A stretch of DNA of 32,226 nucleotides from an uncultured Oscillibacter sp. (GTDB lineage Bacteria > Bacillota > Clostridia > Oscillospirales > Oscillospiraceae): assembly GCA_900770295.1 (NCBI GenBank), contig CAAGJQ010000122.1:1-32226 (forward strand), written 5' to 3'. The notes beneath the pieces are model-generated. The model saw only the letters and a program-made list of their open reading frames with translations. It did not search any database and was not told where the DNA came from. A program made the translations under genes and the position numbers. Below are positions 24,327 through 32,226 of the stretch, piece by piece; position 1 is the stretch's first letter, and every line of letters begins with the position of its first letter.

Positions 24327-25499
24327 ATGATGAACAACTTTATTTTTGAAAACACAACGAAAACCTTTTTCGGTAAGGGCTGTGTGAATGAATACCTTGC
24401 CTGCCTTTCCAGCCACTACGGAGATACCGTCATGCTTTGTTACGGTGGAGGTTCCATCAAGAAAAATGGCATCTATGACGAGGTGATGTCGTGCCTGGGC
24501 AAAGCCGGAAAGACTGTCGTTGAATTTCCTGGCATCATGGCAAATCCCACTTATGCGAAAGTGTTGGAGGGGGCTAAGCTGGCACGGGAAAACAAGGTCG
24601 ATCTGATCCTGGCTGTGGGCGGCGGCTCCGTTATGGATTGCTGCAAAGCCATTTCCATGGCGGCGGTATATGACGGCGATATTTGGACGGACTTCTGGGC
24701 CAGACCCGGCATCATTGAATTTGATCCCCTGCCGCTGGGTGTAATTGTTACCGTGGCTGGTACCGGCAGCGAGATGAACGGCGGCGCTGTGATTACCAAT
24801 GAAGCATTGAAAATCAAGACCGGCCGCGATTATCCCAAATGCAACGCCCGGTTCGCCCTGATGGACCCGATTGATACCTTCAGCGTACCGAAGATGCAGA
24901 TGATTTCCGGCGGCTTCGACACCCTCTCCCATATCATGGAGATCTACTTCAGCGAACCGGATGAACCCAATGTTTCCGATGATATTGCGGAGGCCCTGAT
25001 GCGGGGCGTCATCCGGGACCTGCGGGCCGCTGTTCAGAATCCGGAGGACTACACTGCCCGCAGCAACCTCATGTGGGAAGCCACCATGGCGGAGAACCGC
25101 GTGATCAAGATGGGCAAGCAGACCGACTTCCAGTGCCACATGATGGAGCATCAGCTGGGAGCTTATACGGACTGCAACCATGGTCTGGGTCTGGCTGTGC
25201 TGCATCCGGCCTATTATCGCTATATTTGCGAGAAGGGTACGGTGAAATTTGCCCGGTTTGCAACTCATGTCTGGGCGGTTCCGGCAGATGGCAGAACGGA
25301 AATCGAACTGGCCCATGCCGGTGTGGAGGCACTGGCGGATTTCATTCAGGAATTGGGGATGCCTGCTACTCTGCGGGAGTTGGGCGTGACCGAACAGACG
25401 CCGATGAAGGAAATCGCTGATTCTGTTCCGCTGACTCCCGGCAGCTACGGAAAACTGACCCATGAGGATGTGCTCCACATCTTTGAAGCCTGTTACTAA
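24327..25499 (+). CDS. Iron-containing alcohol dehydrogenase
   Basis: A 390-residue NAD(P)-dependent dehydrogenase of the group III (butanol dehydrogenase-like) family, which interconverts aldehydes or ketones and alcohols. Cofactor motif GGGS at 98-101, GTGSEMNGGAVIT at ~145-157, and metal ligands Asp198, His202 (GGFDTLSHIME), His275 and His285 (EHQLGAYTDCNHG). All four ligands are present, so it should be active. GAGAGGAG precedes the ATG; a second ATG one codon on has better spacing. Codons and gaps match its neighbours in the cluster. Confidence 0.9.
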   Translation: MMNNFIFENTTKTFFGKGCVNEYLACLSSHYGDTVMLCYGGGSIKKNGIYDEVMSCLGKAGKTVVEFPGIMANPTYAKVLEGAKLARENKVDLILAVGGGSVMDCCKAISMAAVYDGDIWTDFWARPGIIEFDPLPLGVIVTVAGTGSEMNGGAVITNEALKIKTGRDYPKCNARFALMDPIDTFSVPKMQMISGGFDTLSHIMEIYFSEPDEPNVSDDIAEALMRGVIRDLRAAVQNPEDYTARSNLMWEATMAENRVIKMGKQTDFQCHMMEHQLGAYTDCNHGLGLAVLHPAYYRYICEKGTVKFARFATHVWAVPADGRTEIELAHAGVEALADFIQELGMPATLRELGVTEQTPMKEIADSVPLTPGSYGKLTHEDVLHIFEACY

Positions 25500-25510
25500 G
25501 GGGTACTTCC

Positions 25511-25849
25511 ATGAAAGCAATCGTATCCCTGTTCCTTGCGCTGACCATGACATGGAGTTTACCCGCCTGCGGCGGCAGACGGCATGATCTATTCCTTCTA
25601 CGGAAAACTCCGTGTTGGGACCACCGATGTGGTGTCCCTGCGGGAAGCGAATCTGCCGCCACTTTTTACTGCTATGGCACCTGTGACCCCTTTTACAATC
25701 AGTTCCTTGCAGATGCGGATGCGGTTGAGGAGGCGGGCGTATCCGCAGAACGCCTTCAGCTGGATGATATGCCCCATGGCTTTGAAAATCAGGGTGGGCG
25801 GATTCCTCCCTATGCCCAGTGGCTGAACGATATCTTTGAAAACGACTAA
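25511..25849 (+). pseudogene. Broken alpha/beta-hydrolase lipoprotein gene
   Basis: The start encodes a signal peptide and lipobox (MKAIVSLFLALTMTWSLPAC). After ~25 codons the coding frame is lost. A piece of hydrolase reads on in another frame (MIYSFYGKLRVGTTDVVSLR from 25584). The last ~60 codons return to the first frame: YGTCDPFYNQFLADAD and LDDMPHGFENQGG, the C-terminal Asp/His part of a BD-FAE-type hydrolase. The nucleophile-serine region is gone. So there is one large deletion and at least two frame changes. An open frame spans 25511-25849 by chance but would not give a folded hydrolase. Confidence 0.7.
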
Positions 25850-25860
25850 GGAGGTTTCTT

Positions 25861-26400
25861 ATGAGCAAAAGAATTTTGATTCTGTCCGGCAGCCCCCGTA
25901 AAGGCGGTAATTCGGATTTGCTGTGTGATGAATTTCTGCGCGGTGCCCAGGAGAGCGGCAATCAGGCGGAAAAGGTCTTCCTTCGGAGCAAGAAGGTGGC
26001 CCCCTGTAATGCCTGCTACTACTGCAAAAGCAGCGGCGGCAAGTGTGCCATTTCCGACGATATGACCGAGATCCTGGACAAAATGCAGGCAGCCGATGTA
26101 ATCGTGATGGCAAGCCCGGTGTATTTCTATTCCATCGATGCCCAGATGAAAGCGGTCATTGACCGCTCGGTAGCCCGGTGGACAAACATCCCCAACAAGG
26201 AGTTCTACTACATCATGACTGCCGCCGAGGACAGCGACACGGTCATGGACTGCACACTGGAGTGCTTCCGGGGCTTTGCCGCCTGTCTGGATGGAGCGCA
26301 GGAAAAGGGCGTCATCTACGGCAAAGGCGTGTATGAGGCCGGTGCCATCAAGGGGCTGCCCGCCATGCGGGAAGCCTACGAGATGGGAAAACGGGTGTAA
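25861..26400 (+). CDS. NADPH-dependent FMN reductase (flavodoxin family)
   Basis: A 179-residue cytoplasmic flavoprotein. The FMN phosphate loop is SGSPRKGGNSD (9-19). The cysteine cluster CNACYYC (Cys49, 52, 55) is as found in the iron-sulfur flavoprotein subgroup, and ASPVYFYS (84-91) contacts the flavin. Members reduce quinones, FMN or azo compounds, or pass electrons. AAGGAGG lies six bases upstream of ATG. The next gene starts three bases after its stop, so the two are tightly coupled. Confidence 0.85.
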   Translation: MSKRILILSGSPRKGGNSDLLCDEFLRGAQESGNQAEKVFLRSKKVAPCNACYYCKSSGGKCAISDDMTEILDKMQAADVIVMASPVYFYSIDAQMKAVIDRSVARWTNIPNKEFYYIMTAAEDSDTVMDCTLECFRGFAACLDGAQEKGVIYGKGVYEAGAIKGLPAMREAYEMGKRV

Positions 26401-26403
26401 GCC

Positions 26404-27408
26404 ATGCAGTACCGCACATTAGGGACCGATTTGAAAGTCTCCGCTGTGGACATGGGCTGCATGGGCATGAGCCACGCCTACGGGGCACCTGCCGACAAAA
26501 AGGAGATGACAGAGTTGCTGGCCCAGGCTGTGGACATGGGCTATACCTTTTTTGATACGGCGGAGGTCTATGGAACAGCGGACAATCCCCATGATAACGA
26601 GGAGCTGGTGGGCGCAGCTCTGAAGCCTTTCCGGGACCGAGTGGTGATCGCCACCAAGTTTGGTATCCACTTTGATATGACCAGCCCGGAGGTCAACAAG
26701 CCGCTGATCCCGGATTCCCGGCCGCAGGTCATCCGTGCCTCTGTAGAAGCATCGCTGACGCGGCTGGGTACAGACCACATTGACCTGTATTACCAGCACC
26801 GAACTGATCCGAATGTCCCCATTGAGGAAGTCGCCGGCGTCATGGCGGATTTGATCCGCGTGGGTAAGATCACCCATTGGGGGCTGTCTGAAGCGACAGA
26901 AGAAACCATTCGCCGCGCCCATGCTATTTGCCCTGTCACGGCGATCCAGAACCGCTACTCTATGATGGCCCGGTGGCATGAGACACTGTTTCCGGTACTG
27001 GAGGAACTGAACATCGGCTTTGTGGCATTTTCGCCTATGGCAAATGGACTGCTCACCGGGGCGTACAACAAGGACAGCCGGTTTGATCCGAAGCTGGATT
27101 ACCGCAGCAATATGCCCCAGTTTACCGCTGAGGCTATGGACCAGAACCAGGACCTTTTCCTGATGTTAAATACGCTGGCCCAGCAGAAAGGGGCCACGCC
27201 CGCCCAGCTTTCCATGGCGTGGATGCTGTGCAAAAAGCCCTGGATTGTGCCCATCCCCGGCACCCGAAAGCTGGAGTGCCTGAAAGAGAACGCCGGGGCG
27301 GCGGATGTGGTGCTGATGCCATCTGAAGTATCCGCACTGGACAAAATTCTTGACACCCTCCCCATGTCTCAGGTGTTCGGCGGTTCCAAAATCGTCAAGA
27401 AAGCATAA
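26404..27408 (+). CDS. Aldo/keto reductase, long form (334 aa)
   Basis: A TIM-barrel NADPH-dependent carbonyl reductase. The catalytic set is Asp51 and Tyr56 (FFDTAEVYG), Lys85 (ATKFG) and His132 (YYQHR), all present. The NADPH-binding end is PIPGTRKLECLKENAGA. It is of the subgroup similar to AKR11-13, with the entry motif YRTLGTDLKVSAVDMGCMGM. Its start is three bases after the flavin reductase stop, so translation is coupled. With the alcohol dehydrogenase and the second reductase it suggests carbonyl turnover. Confidence 0.9.
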   Translation: MQYRTLGTDLKVSAVDMGCMGMSHAYGAPADKKEMTELLAQAVDMGYTFFDTAEVYGTADNPHDNEELVGAALKPFRDRVVIATKFGIHFDMTSPEVNKPLIPDSRPQVIRASVEASLTRLGTDHIDLYYQHRTDPNVPIEEVAGVMADLIRVGKITHWGLSEATEETIRRAHAICPVTAIQNRYSMMARWHETLFPVLEELNIGFVAFSPMANGLLTGAYNKDSRFDPKLDYRSNMPQFTAEAMDQNQDLFLMLNTLAQQKGATPAQLSMAWMLCKKPWIVPIPGTRKLECLKENAGAADVVLMPSEVSALDKILDTLPMSQVFGGSKIVKKA

Positions 27409-27425
27409 ACAGGAGGAACAAATCC

Positions 27426-27980
27426 ATGAGAAAAGATTTTGGCGCAAAGCCCTACTTATTTCCCCAGCCGGTGCTGATCATCGGCACCTACAATGAGGAC
27501 GGAAGTTCAAATGCCATGAATGCCGCCTGGGGCGGCATTGTGGGAGCGGACGAGATCATCATTGACCTCTCCAGCCACAAGACCACCGATAACATCCTTC
27601 TGAACAAGGCGTTCACTGTCAGTGTGGGAGATGTGGAACACCTGACCGCCTGTGATTATGTGGGCCTTGTCTCCGCCAAGAACGAGCCCCGCAAGATGGA
27701 GAAAGCCGGTTTCACCACAACGAAAAGCGCGTTTGTCAACGCCCCTGTCATCAATGAACTGCCCCTGACGCTGGAATGCGAGTTGGTAAAAGTCATTGAC
27801 GGCTCCATGTATCTCGGCGTCATTCAAAATGTCAGCGCTGATGAGCGCATTCTGAGAGAAGATGGGACCATCGATTCCGCGAAGCTGCAGGCTATTTCTT
27901 TTGACCCTGTTCACCATGCGTATCTGAAGGTGAGCGAAAAGGTCGGCAACGCCTTTCAGGATGGCGCGGTTTTGAAATAA
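27426..27980 (+). CDS. Flavin reductase / flavoredoxin-like protein
   Basis: A 184-residue FMN-binding split-barrel protein. The region FPQPVLIIGTYNEDGSSNAM and AWGGIVGADEIIIDLSSH match the flavoredoxin family, which binds FMN and moves electrons to redox partners. AGGAGG with eight bases of spacing precedes ATG 27426. It sits between two aldo-keto reductases. It may supply reduced flavin to the FMN reductase or to the secreted flavodoxin-like lipoproteins. That link is inference. Confidence 0.82.
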   Translation: MRKDFGAKPYLFPQPVLIIGTYNEDGSSNAMNAAWGGIVGADEIIIDLSSHKTTDNILLNKAFTVSVGDVEHLTACDYVGLVSAKNEPRKMEKAGFTTTKSAFVNAPVINELPLTLECELVKVIDGSMYLGVIQNVSADERILREDGTIDSAKLQAISFDPVHHAYLKVSEKVGNAFQDGAVLK

Positions 27981-28006
27981 TCAGGAAATCCAAAGGAGGT
28001 ATCATT

Positions 28007-28852
28007 ATGGAATCTATAACTTTGAACAATGGGATCAAAATGCCCATGGCGGGCATTGGGACCTTCCTTCTTACCCCGGACGAGGCGGAGACCTCCGTCC
28101 TCAGCGCGCTGGAGTGCGGCTATCGCCTGATCGACACGGCAAACGCCTATGTCAACGAAAAAGCCGTGGGGCGGGCCATGAAGAAGTCCGGCGTGGCCAG
28201 AGAGGAGATCTTTCTGGAAACCAAGCTGTGGCCCAGCTTTTATGAGCAGTCCGACGCCGTGGGCAGAACGCTGGAGCGGCTGGATACGGACTACATCGAC
28301 CTGCTGCTGATCCACCAGCCCGCCGGGAACTACATCGCAGGCTACCGGCTGATGGAAAAAGCCTACATGGAGGGCAAGGTCAAGGCCATCGGCCTGTCCA
28401 ACTTCAACGAGGCGCAGATTCAGGAGATTCTGGATATCTGCGTGGTGAAGCCCGCTGTTTTGCAGACCGAGGTTCATCCTTACTCCCAGGAAAAGTCGCT
28501 CAAAGCATTCCTGGACAAAGCGAGTATCGTGATCCAGGCGTGGTATCCCCTGGGGCACGGTGACAAAACGCTTCTGGAGGAGCCGCTGCTGGTACAGCTG
28601 GGTAAGAAGTACGGGAAGAGCAGCGCCCAGATCATTCTGCGCTGGCATATTCAGGATGGCAACATTGTCATTCCCGGCTCCAAGAATCCCGCCCACATCA
28701 AGGACAACTTGAACCTGTTCGATTTTGCCCTGACAGAAGATGAGATGTCCGCTATCGCCGCGCTGGACAAACAGGTGCGCTATTACACCAGCACGCCGGA
28801 ACTGCTTGAAAAGTATGCGCAAATGGTTCCGCCGGTGGACGAGCAGAAATAA
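28007..28852 (+). CDS. Aldo/keto reductase, short form (281 aa)
   Basis: An AKR5-like, 2,5-diketo-D-gluconate-reductase-type enzyme. The catalytic residues are Asp43 and Tyr48 (LIDTANAYVNE), Lys73 (ETKLW) and His103 (LLIHQPAG), all present. The NADPH site is VIPGSKNPAHIKDN. It reduces aldehydes or small ketones with NADPH. AAGGAGG lies seven bases before ATG 28007. It is a second, distant aldo-keto reductase of the same cluster, so two carbonyl substrates are likely. Confidence 0.9.
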   Translation: MESITLNNGIKMPMAGIGTFLLTPDEAETSVLSALECGYRLIDTANAYVNEKAVGRAMKKSGVAREEIFLETKLWPSFYEQSDAVGRTLERLDTDYIDLLLIHQPAGNYIAGYRLMEKAYMEGKVKAIGLSNFNEAQIQEILDICVVKPAVLQTEVHPYSQEKSLKAFLDKASIVIQAWYPLGHGDKTLLEEPLLVQLGKKYGKSSAQIILRWHIQDGNIVIPGSKNPAHIKDNLNLFDFALTEDEMSAIAALDKQVRYYTSTPELLEKYAQMVPPVDEQK

Positions 28853-28884
28853 GGGAATCCCACAATCACAGGAGGAATGACAAC

Positions 28885-29991
28885 ATGAGGCACAGATTTG
28901 CCGCCTTGCTTTTGGCGGGCGTCATGAGCCTGTCCCTGCTGGCCGGGTGCAGCAACAATAACGACCCAACCGCCAGCGAATCCCTGCCGGAAGAAAACAA
29001 CTCCGATGCCCTGGTCATTGCCCAGCAGGGAATGTTCTCCGCCGGCGGCACGGTCATCACCTCGGACGGCACCTTTGATGTCTCCAACTACTACATGTCC
29101 CGGGAAGGCTCCACCGCCCATGTGGATCACGCTAATGTGCTTTACCAGATCCCTGCCGAAGAGACTGGTCTGCCCATGGTGTTCCTCCATGGCTATGGTC
29201 AGTCCCGCATGGGCTGGATGACCACGCCGGACGGCCGGGAAGGCTGGTCCGATATGTTTCTGAAAATGGGCCACAGCGTATGGCTCATCGACCAGCCCCG
29301 CCGGGGCGAGGCCGGACAGACCTCTGTGGCCGGTACCATCACCACGGAACCCTCCGACCAGACCTGGTACACCCAGTTCCGCATTGGTACATACCTGAAT
29401 GACGAGTTTACCTATAACGAGGGCTCCCAGTTTCCCGCAGGAGAAGAAGCCCTTGACCAGTTCTTCCGCCAGATGACGCCGGACACCGGCATGGACAACG
29501 CGGGCGGCGACCAGAACATCGACAACACCGTGGTGGCTCAGGCCGTTGCCGCTGCCATTGACGAGGTTTATGAGCGTACCGGAAAGAATTCCATTCTGGT
29601 GACCCATTCTCAGGGCGGTATGCCCGGTTGGGAGACCGCCCGGTACACGGACCACATCGCCGCCATCGTGGCCATTGAGCCCGGTATGGCGCCCCAGGTG
29701 GACAGCGATGACTACAAGGCACTGCTGGAAAAGAACATTCCTGTCACCTTCTACTACGGCGACTACATCGGTGAGGAATTTACCGATGTCCCGGCAGCAG
29801 CCATGTGGGGCTTTATGGCCTCCACTGCGGATACCTTTACCGAGGCCTACACGGCAGCAGGCGGCAGCAGCACTGTGGTACATCTTCCCGACGAGGGTAT
29901 CACCGGCAATGACCACTTTATGTTCCAGGACCTGAACAACGATGTGATCGCCGACCACATTGAGAACTGGATTCAGGCGAATGTAAAGTAA
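28885..29991 (+). CDS. Alpha/beta-hydrolase lipoprotein (368 aa)
   Basis: Signal peptide with lipobox LLAGC (Cys22), an acidic linker, then an esterase-like fold: oxyanion region VFLHGYGQSR (~99-108), nucleophile elbow THSQGG (Ser242), and the likely catalytic His in GNDHFMFQDLNN near the end. Large inserts (residues ~110-235) between these motifs resemble lid regions. AGGAGG lies before ATG 28885. The gene is intact, unlike its neighbours at 25511, 30021 and 31234. It probably acts on an ester at the cell surface. Confidence 0.82.
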   Translation: MRHRFAALLLAGVMSLSLLAGCSNNNDPTASESLPEENNSDALVIAQQGMFSAGGTVITSDGTFDVSNYYMSREGSTAHVDHANVLYQIPAEETGLPMVFLHGYGQSRMGWMTTPDGREGWSDMFLKMGHSVWLIDQPRRGEAGQTSVAGTITTEPSDQTWYTQFRIGTYLNDEFTYNEGSQFPAGEEALDQFFRQMTPDTGMDNAGGDQNIDNTVVAQAVAAAIDEVYERTGKNSILVTHSQGGMPGWETARYTDHIAAIVAIEPGMAPQVDSDDYKALLEKNIPVTFYYGDYIGEEFTDVPAAAMWGFMASTADTFTEAYTAAGGSSTVVHLPDEGITGNDHFMFQDLNNDVIADHIENWIQANVK

Positions 29992-30020
29992 ACCCCTTTC
30001 CAGAATTGGAGGTAACTGAA

Positions 30021-30490
30021 ATGAAAGCAAATTCTTTGAAGCGAGTGATTGGCTGTATGTTGGCAGTGACCATGTTACTTGGCTTGGTAGCCTGCGGCCA
30101 GCAGGCCCAGCAGCCGTCACAAACACCCGGTCAAAGCCAGGAAACCCAGATGTCCGCCAAAAATGAGGAAACCCCTGCACCGGGAACCGGCACTCCTGCC
30201 ACTGACGGAGAAACCGGCAAAACGTTGGTGGTCTATTCATCGGCTACCCCATCTGGTGGCATGTGGCCGCCTGGCCGTTGAGCAGCTTCGTGGTATCCAA
30301 CGACTTCACCGGAAAGACCGTGATCCCCTTTTGTACGTCGTCCTCCTCTGGTCTTGGGGACAGCGGCGAGCGGTTGGAGGAAGCGGCTGGCACCGGCACC
30401 TGGCTGTCAGGCAAGCGCTTCCAGAGCCATGTCACAGAAGCGGATGTGGTGGAGCGGGTCAAGGGCCTGGGGATCACAAGCGAATCGTAA
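30021..30490 (+). pseudogene. Broken flavodoxin lipoprotein gene (internal deletion)
   Basis: The start encodes a lipoprotein signal (MLLGLVACGQ) and a Gln/Thr/Pro linker, then the first flavodoxin strand TLVVYSSATPS. At about 30240 the frame changes. Read one base over, it continues as FIGYPIWWHVAAWPLSSF, which belongs to the central flavin-binding region, then ENDFTGKTVIPF-like text and the C-terminus to 30490. The first third of the domain has been lost, so the gene cannot give a flavodoxin. Its start at 30021 has GGAGG eight bases upstream. The next gene is an intact relative. Confidence 0.75.
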
Positions 30491-30511
30491 CGAAATGGCA
30501 AAGGAGCAACT

Positions 30512-31216
30512 ATGAACCGAAAAAACAGATACTTTGCTTTCGTCCTGGCGGCTTTCATGACGGTATCCCTGACTGCCTGCGGCGGAAGCGGAAATTCTGT
30601 GCAGCAACCTCCGCCCGCAGGCTCTCAGAGTGTGGAATCCACCGGGAATCAAACGGAAACACCGGATTTCTCCGGCAGTAAGATCCTGATTGCCCACTTC
30701 ACCGCCGATGAAAACACGGAGGTGGATACCCTCACTTCCGCCAGTGTGACAACGATAAACGGCATACAAAAGGGCCGGGTCCGGGCGGTAGCGGATATGA
30801 TTGCGGAGGAGACCGGCGGCGATCTGTTCTCTATTCAAACCTCCGTGCAGTATCCCGCCGATGGCGGCGCACTGATCGATTATGCCGCCCAGGAGCAGGA
30901 TGACAATGTCCGCCCCGAGCTGACCAGCCATATTGAAAATTTAGAGGACTATGACATCATCTTTGTAGGCTACCCCAACTGGTGGTACGACACGCCTATG
31001 GTGCTGTATAGTTTCTTCGATGAATACGATTTTTCCGGCAAGACCATCATCCCCTTTAATGTCCACAACGGCAGCCGCTTTTCCGGCACGATCTCCACCA
31101 TTCAGGAGCTGGAGCCGAATGCCACAGTCATGACAGACGGCTTCACTTTCAGTGAACGAAATGTTGCCGATGCTGCCGGAGATGTGTCCGACTGGCTTGA
31201 TAGGCTGGGATTCTGA
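30512..31216 (+). CDS. Flavodoxin-domain lipoprotein
   Basis: A 234-residue lipoprotein (lipobox LTAC, Cys23) with a flavodoxin_4-type domain after a ~25-residue linker. Visible marks: SKILIAHFTADENTEVDTL at the FMN phosphate loop, FVGYPNWWYDTPM at the flavin ring site, and FSGKTIIPFNVHNGSRFSGT near the end. It is likely an extracellular or periplasm-facing electron carrier, anchored to the membrane. AAGGAG lies seven bases upstream of the start at 30512. A broken copy precedes it. Confidence 0.85.
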   Translation: MNRKNRYFAFVLAAFMTVSLTACGGSGNSVQQPPPAGSQSVESTGNQTETPDFSGSKILIAHFTADENTEVDTLTSASVTTINGIQKGRVRAVADMIAEETGGDLFSIQTSVQYPADGGALIDYAAQEQDDNVRPELTSHIENLEDYDIIFVGYPNWWYDTPMVLYSFFDEYDFSGKTIIPFNVHNGSRFSGTISTIQELEPNATVMTDGFTFSERNVADAAGDVSDWLDRLGF

Positions 31217-31233
31217 TAATTGGTGTGAAAGCG

Positions 31234-32050
31234 ATGAACATTCTTTCCGGGCTTTTGGCGATAAGCGTGATGCTGTCCGCCTGCGCCGCGCCGCCCCCAA
31301 GCGCAGAGACAGATACCACCACCATGGTTCAAACACAGGTTTTCGCAGACAGCCTGGATACAGTCAAAGCAGGCTTCATCACCGAACAGATTCTCGCCGG
31401 AGCGGATGGAGGCATTCATTGCAGCTGCTATCTGCCGGAAGGCTATGATGAGACCCGGAGCTACCCGCAGATGATGACCATGCCGGGATACGACATGATG
31501 TGGTTTGGAGAGCAATCCTCCGGCAGCAACTTGGGCTGGACAGGCTTTCGCTCCTGGACTGAACTGGACGAGGATATGATCGTGGTCTCCGCCCAGCTCA
31601 CAGACTGGGGGGAAGTCTGCATGGCAGGCCATTGAGCCGACGGAGTATTTCATCCGAAATTTCGCAGTGGATGAAAACCGTGTCTATGCCGCCGGAGCGT
31701 CCAGCTTTTACGATATACCGGCGGGGAGCTGGTACATAGATGCGGCTGCATGGGCTGAAAAAAACGGTATCATGGCTTGCTATGGAAACGGCACCTTCTG
31801 CTGTGAGAAGCCGGTTACCTGTGAGCAGATCGTCACCATCCTTTGGCGCACATCAGGCAGCCCTGCTGTTGGCAGCAGTCAACACTTTTCCGATGAGAAT
31901 GCGATTGCCTCCTATGCCTTAGACGCAGTGGAGTGGGCCAGAGCAACCGGCATTGTGAATGGTAAAAGCGGCAATCGCTTTGACCCGAAGGGCGATGCCG
32001 CCCGCGCTGAGGTCGCAACAATCCTGCGAAATTACATGGAAACCCAATAA
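31234..32050 (+). pseudogene. Broken hydrolase lipoprotein joined to S-layer homology repeats
   Basis: The start (lipobox VMLSAC) and ~125 codons match the N-terminal part of PHB-depolymerase-like esterase lipoproteins. A frameshift at a run of six G (31607-31612) ends this frame at 31635. Read one base over, SAWQAIEPTEYFIRNFAVDE and NRVYAAG carry on, just before where the nucleophile GxSxG would stand. There the sequence jumps to ASSFYDIPAGSWYIDAAAWA and a second SLH repeat (FSDENAIASYALDAVEWARA) to TAA 32050. The catalytic centre is missing. Deletion of the middle and fusion with an SLH protein explain it. Confidence 0.7.
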
Positions 32051-32070
32051 GCAAAAAAGGAGTGAAGCAC

Positions 32071-32106
32071 ATGAAAAATTTAAAGAAGCTCGTCTCAGCG
32101 TTCCTT
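32071..32106 (+). pseudogene. Start of a lipoprotein or secreted gene, cut off
   Basis: AAAAAAGGAG precedes ATG 32071, which opens MKNLKKLVSAFL, a typical signal-peptide start. At about 32107 the signal peptide breaks into unrelated sequence, so the gene is interrupted there. Confidence 0.5.
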
Positions 32107-32226
32107 GGGCCCGGCGTAAAATTTTGTGTAAGCGATTTTCGACAAAGTCAAGAATGGCGCTGGAAAGCAGGGCGGATTCTGGCATGAATCCCTTGATTAC
32201 CGAAAGCCATGGCGGTCAGAACGGTA
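32107..32226 (+). mobile_element. Probable left end of an IS256-type insertion sequence (partial)
   Basis: GGGCCCGGCGTAAAATTTTG (from 32107) followed by TGTAAGCG has the look of a mutator/IS256-type terminal inverted repeat (core AAAATTTTGTGTAA). About 77 bases in, an ATG at 32184 (MNPLITESHGGQNG) with AGGGCGG upstream could be the transposase start. The window ends before anything diagnostic. The element would have entered the lipoprotein gene that starts at 32071. Confidence 0.4.

Noticed and set aside
24285..25961. 558-residue minus-strand open frame across the alcohol dehydrogenase
   Set aside because: It covers intact iron-dehydrogenase motifs on the plus strand and has no family features of its own.
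28783..30240. 485-residue minus-strand open frame across the hydrolase lipoprotein
   Set aside because: Shadow frame; plus-strand lipobox and nucleophile elbow are clear.

Overview
The window looks like chromosome from a spore-forming gut Clostridium of the Oscillospiraceae type (relatives of Flavonifractor, Lawsonibacter or Oscillibacter). The basis is a GC-rich core with strong AGGAGG ribosome sites, consensus sigma-A promoters, a sigma-K gene with its pro-sequence, a clostridial-type LexA box, and a SecA with a C-terminal zinc motif. The genus is inference.

There are three zones. (1) About 1-6360 is AT-richer and looks like one end of an integrated mobile element. It has a candidate MOBV-type transfer origin at the left edge. 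A TetR-type regulator with a consensus promoter diverges from a long leftward operon: a 44-residue membrane peptide, three membrane-anchored alpha/beta hydrolases, then a very hydrophobic small protein, a membrane protein and an orphan protein. The zone ends inside rlmD, whose last ~95 codons are AT-rich and replace the usual C-terminus. (2) About 6360-21830 is core chromosome: rlmD, a beta-CASP RNase, two tandem 2-hydroxyacyl-CoA dehydratase-like proteins, a small XRE regulator, secA, pgeF, a peptide-binding lipoprotein, a GIY-YIG/flavin-oxidase fusion, sigK, lexA and secG. It also holds a 620-bp non-coding element with ~75-bp terminal inverted repeats (7754-8375) and a dense run of hairpins after secA. 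(3) About 21830-32226 is an accessory island. It opens with remnants of a serine recombinase and of a TetR regulator, then a LysR regulator and a long rightward gene cluster of redox enzymes (iron alcohol dehydrogenase, two aldo-keto reductases, FMN reductase, flavin reductase, flavodoxin lipoprotein) and secreted alpha/beta-hydrolase lipoproteins. Three members of this cluster are broken in the same way: the signal peptide and the C-terminus survive and the catalytic middle is lost. The window ends in what looks like an IS256-type end inserted in another lipoprotein gene.

How the genes work together is partly inferred. Zone 1 reads as a regulated surface-hydrolase system carried by a mobile element. 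Zone 3 reads as a LysR-linked envelope and cytoplasmic redox/ester-hydrolysis cluster that is decaying. The most unusual items are the TetR-controlled hydrolase operon with its hidden membrane peptide, the rewritten 3' end of rlmD, the inverted-repeat element, and the repeated internal deletions in zone 3.
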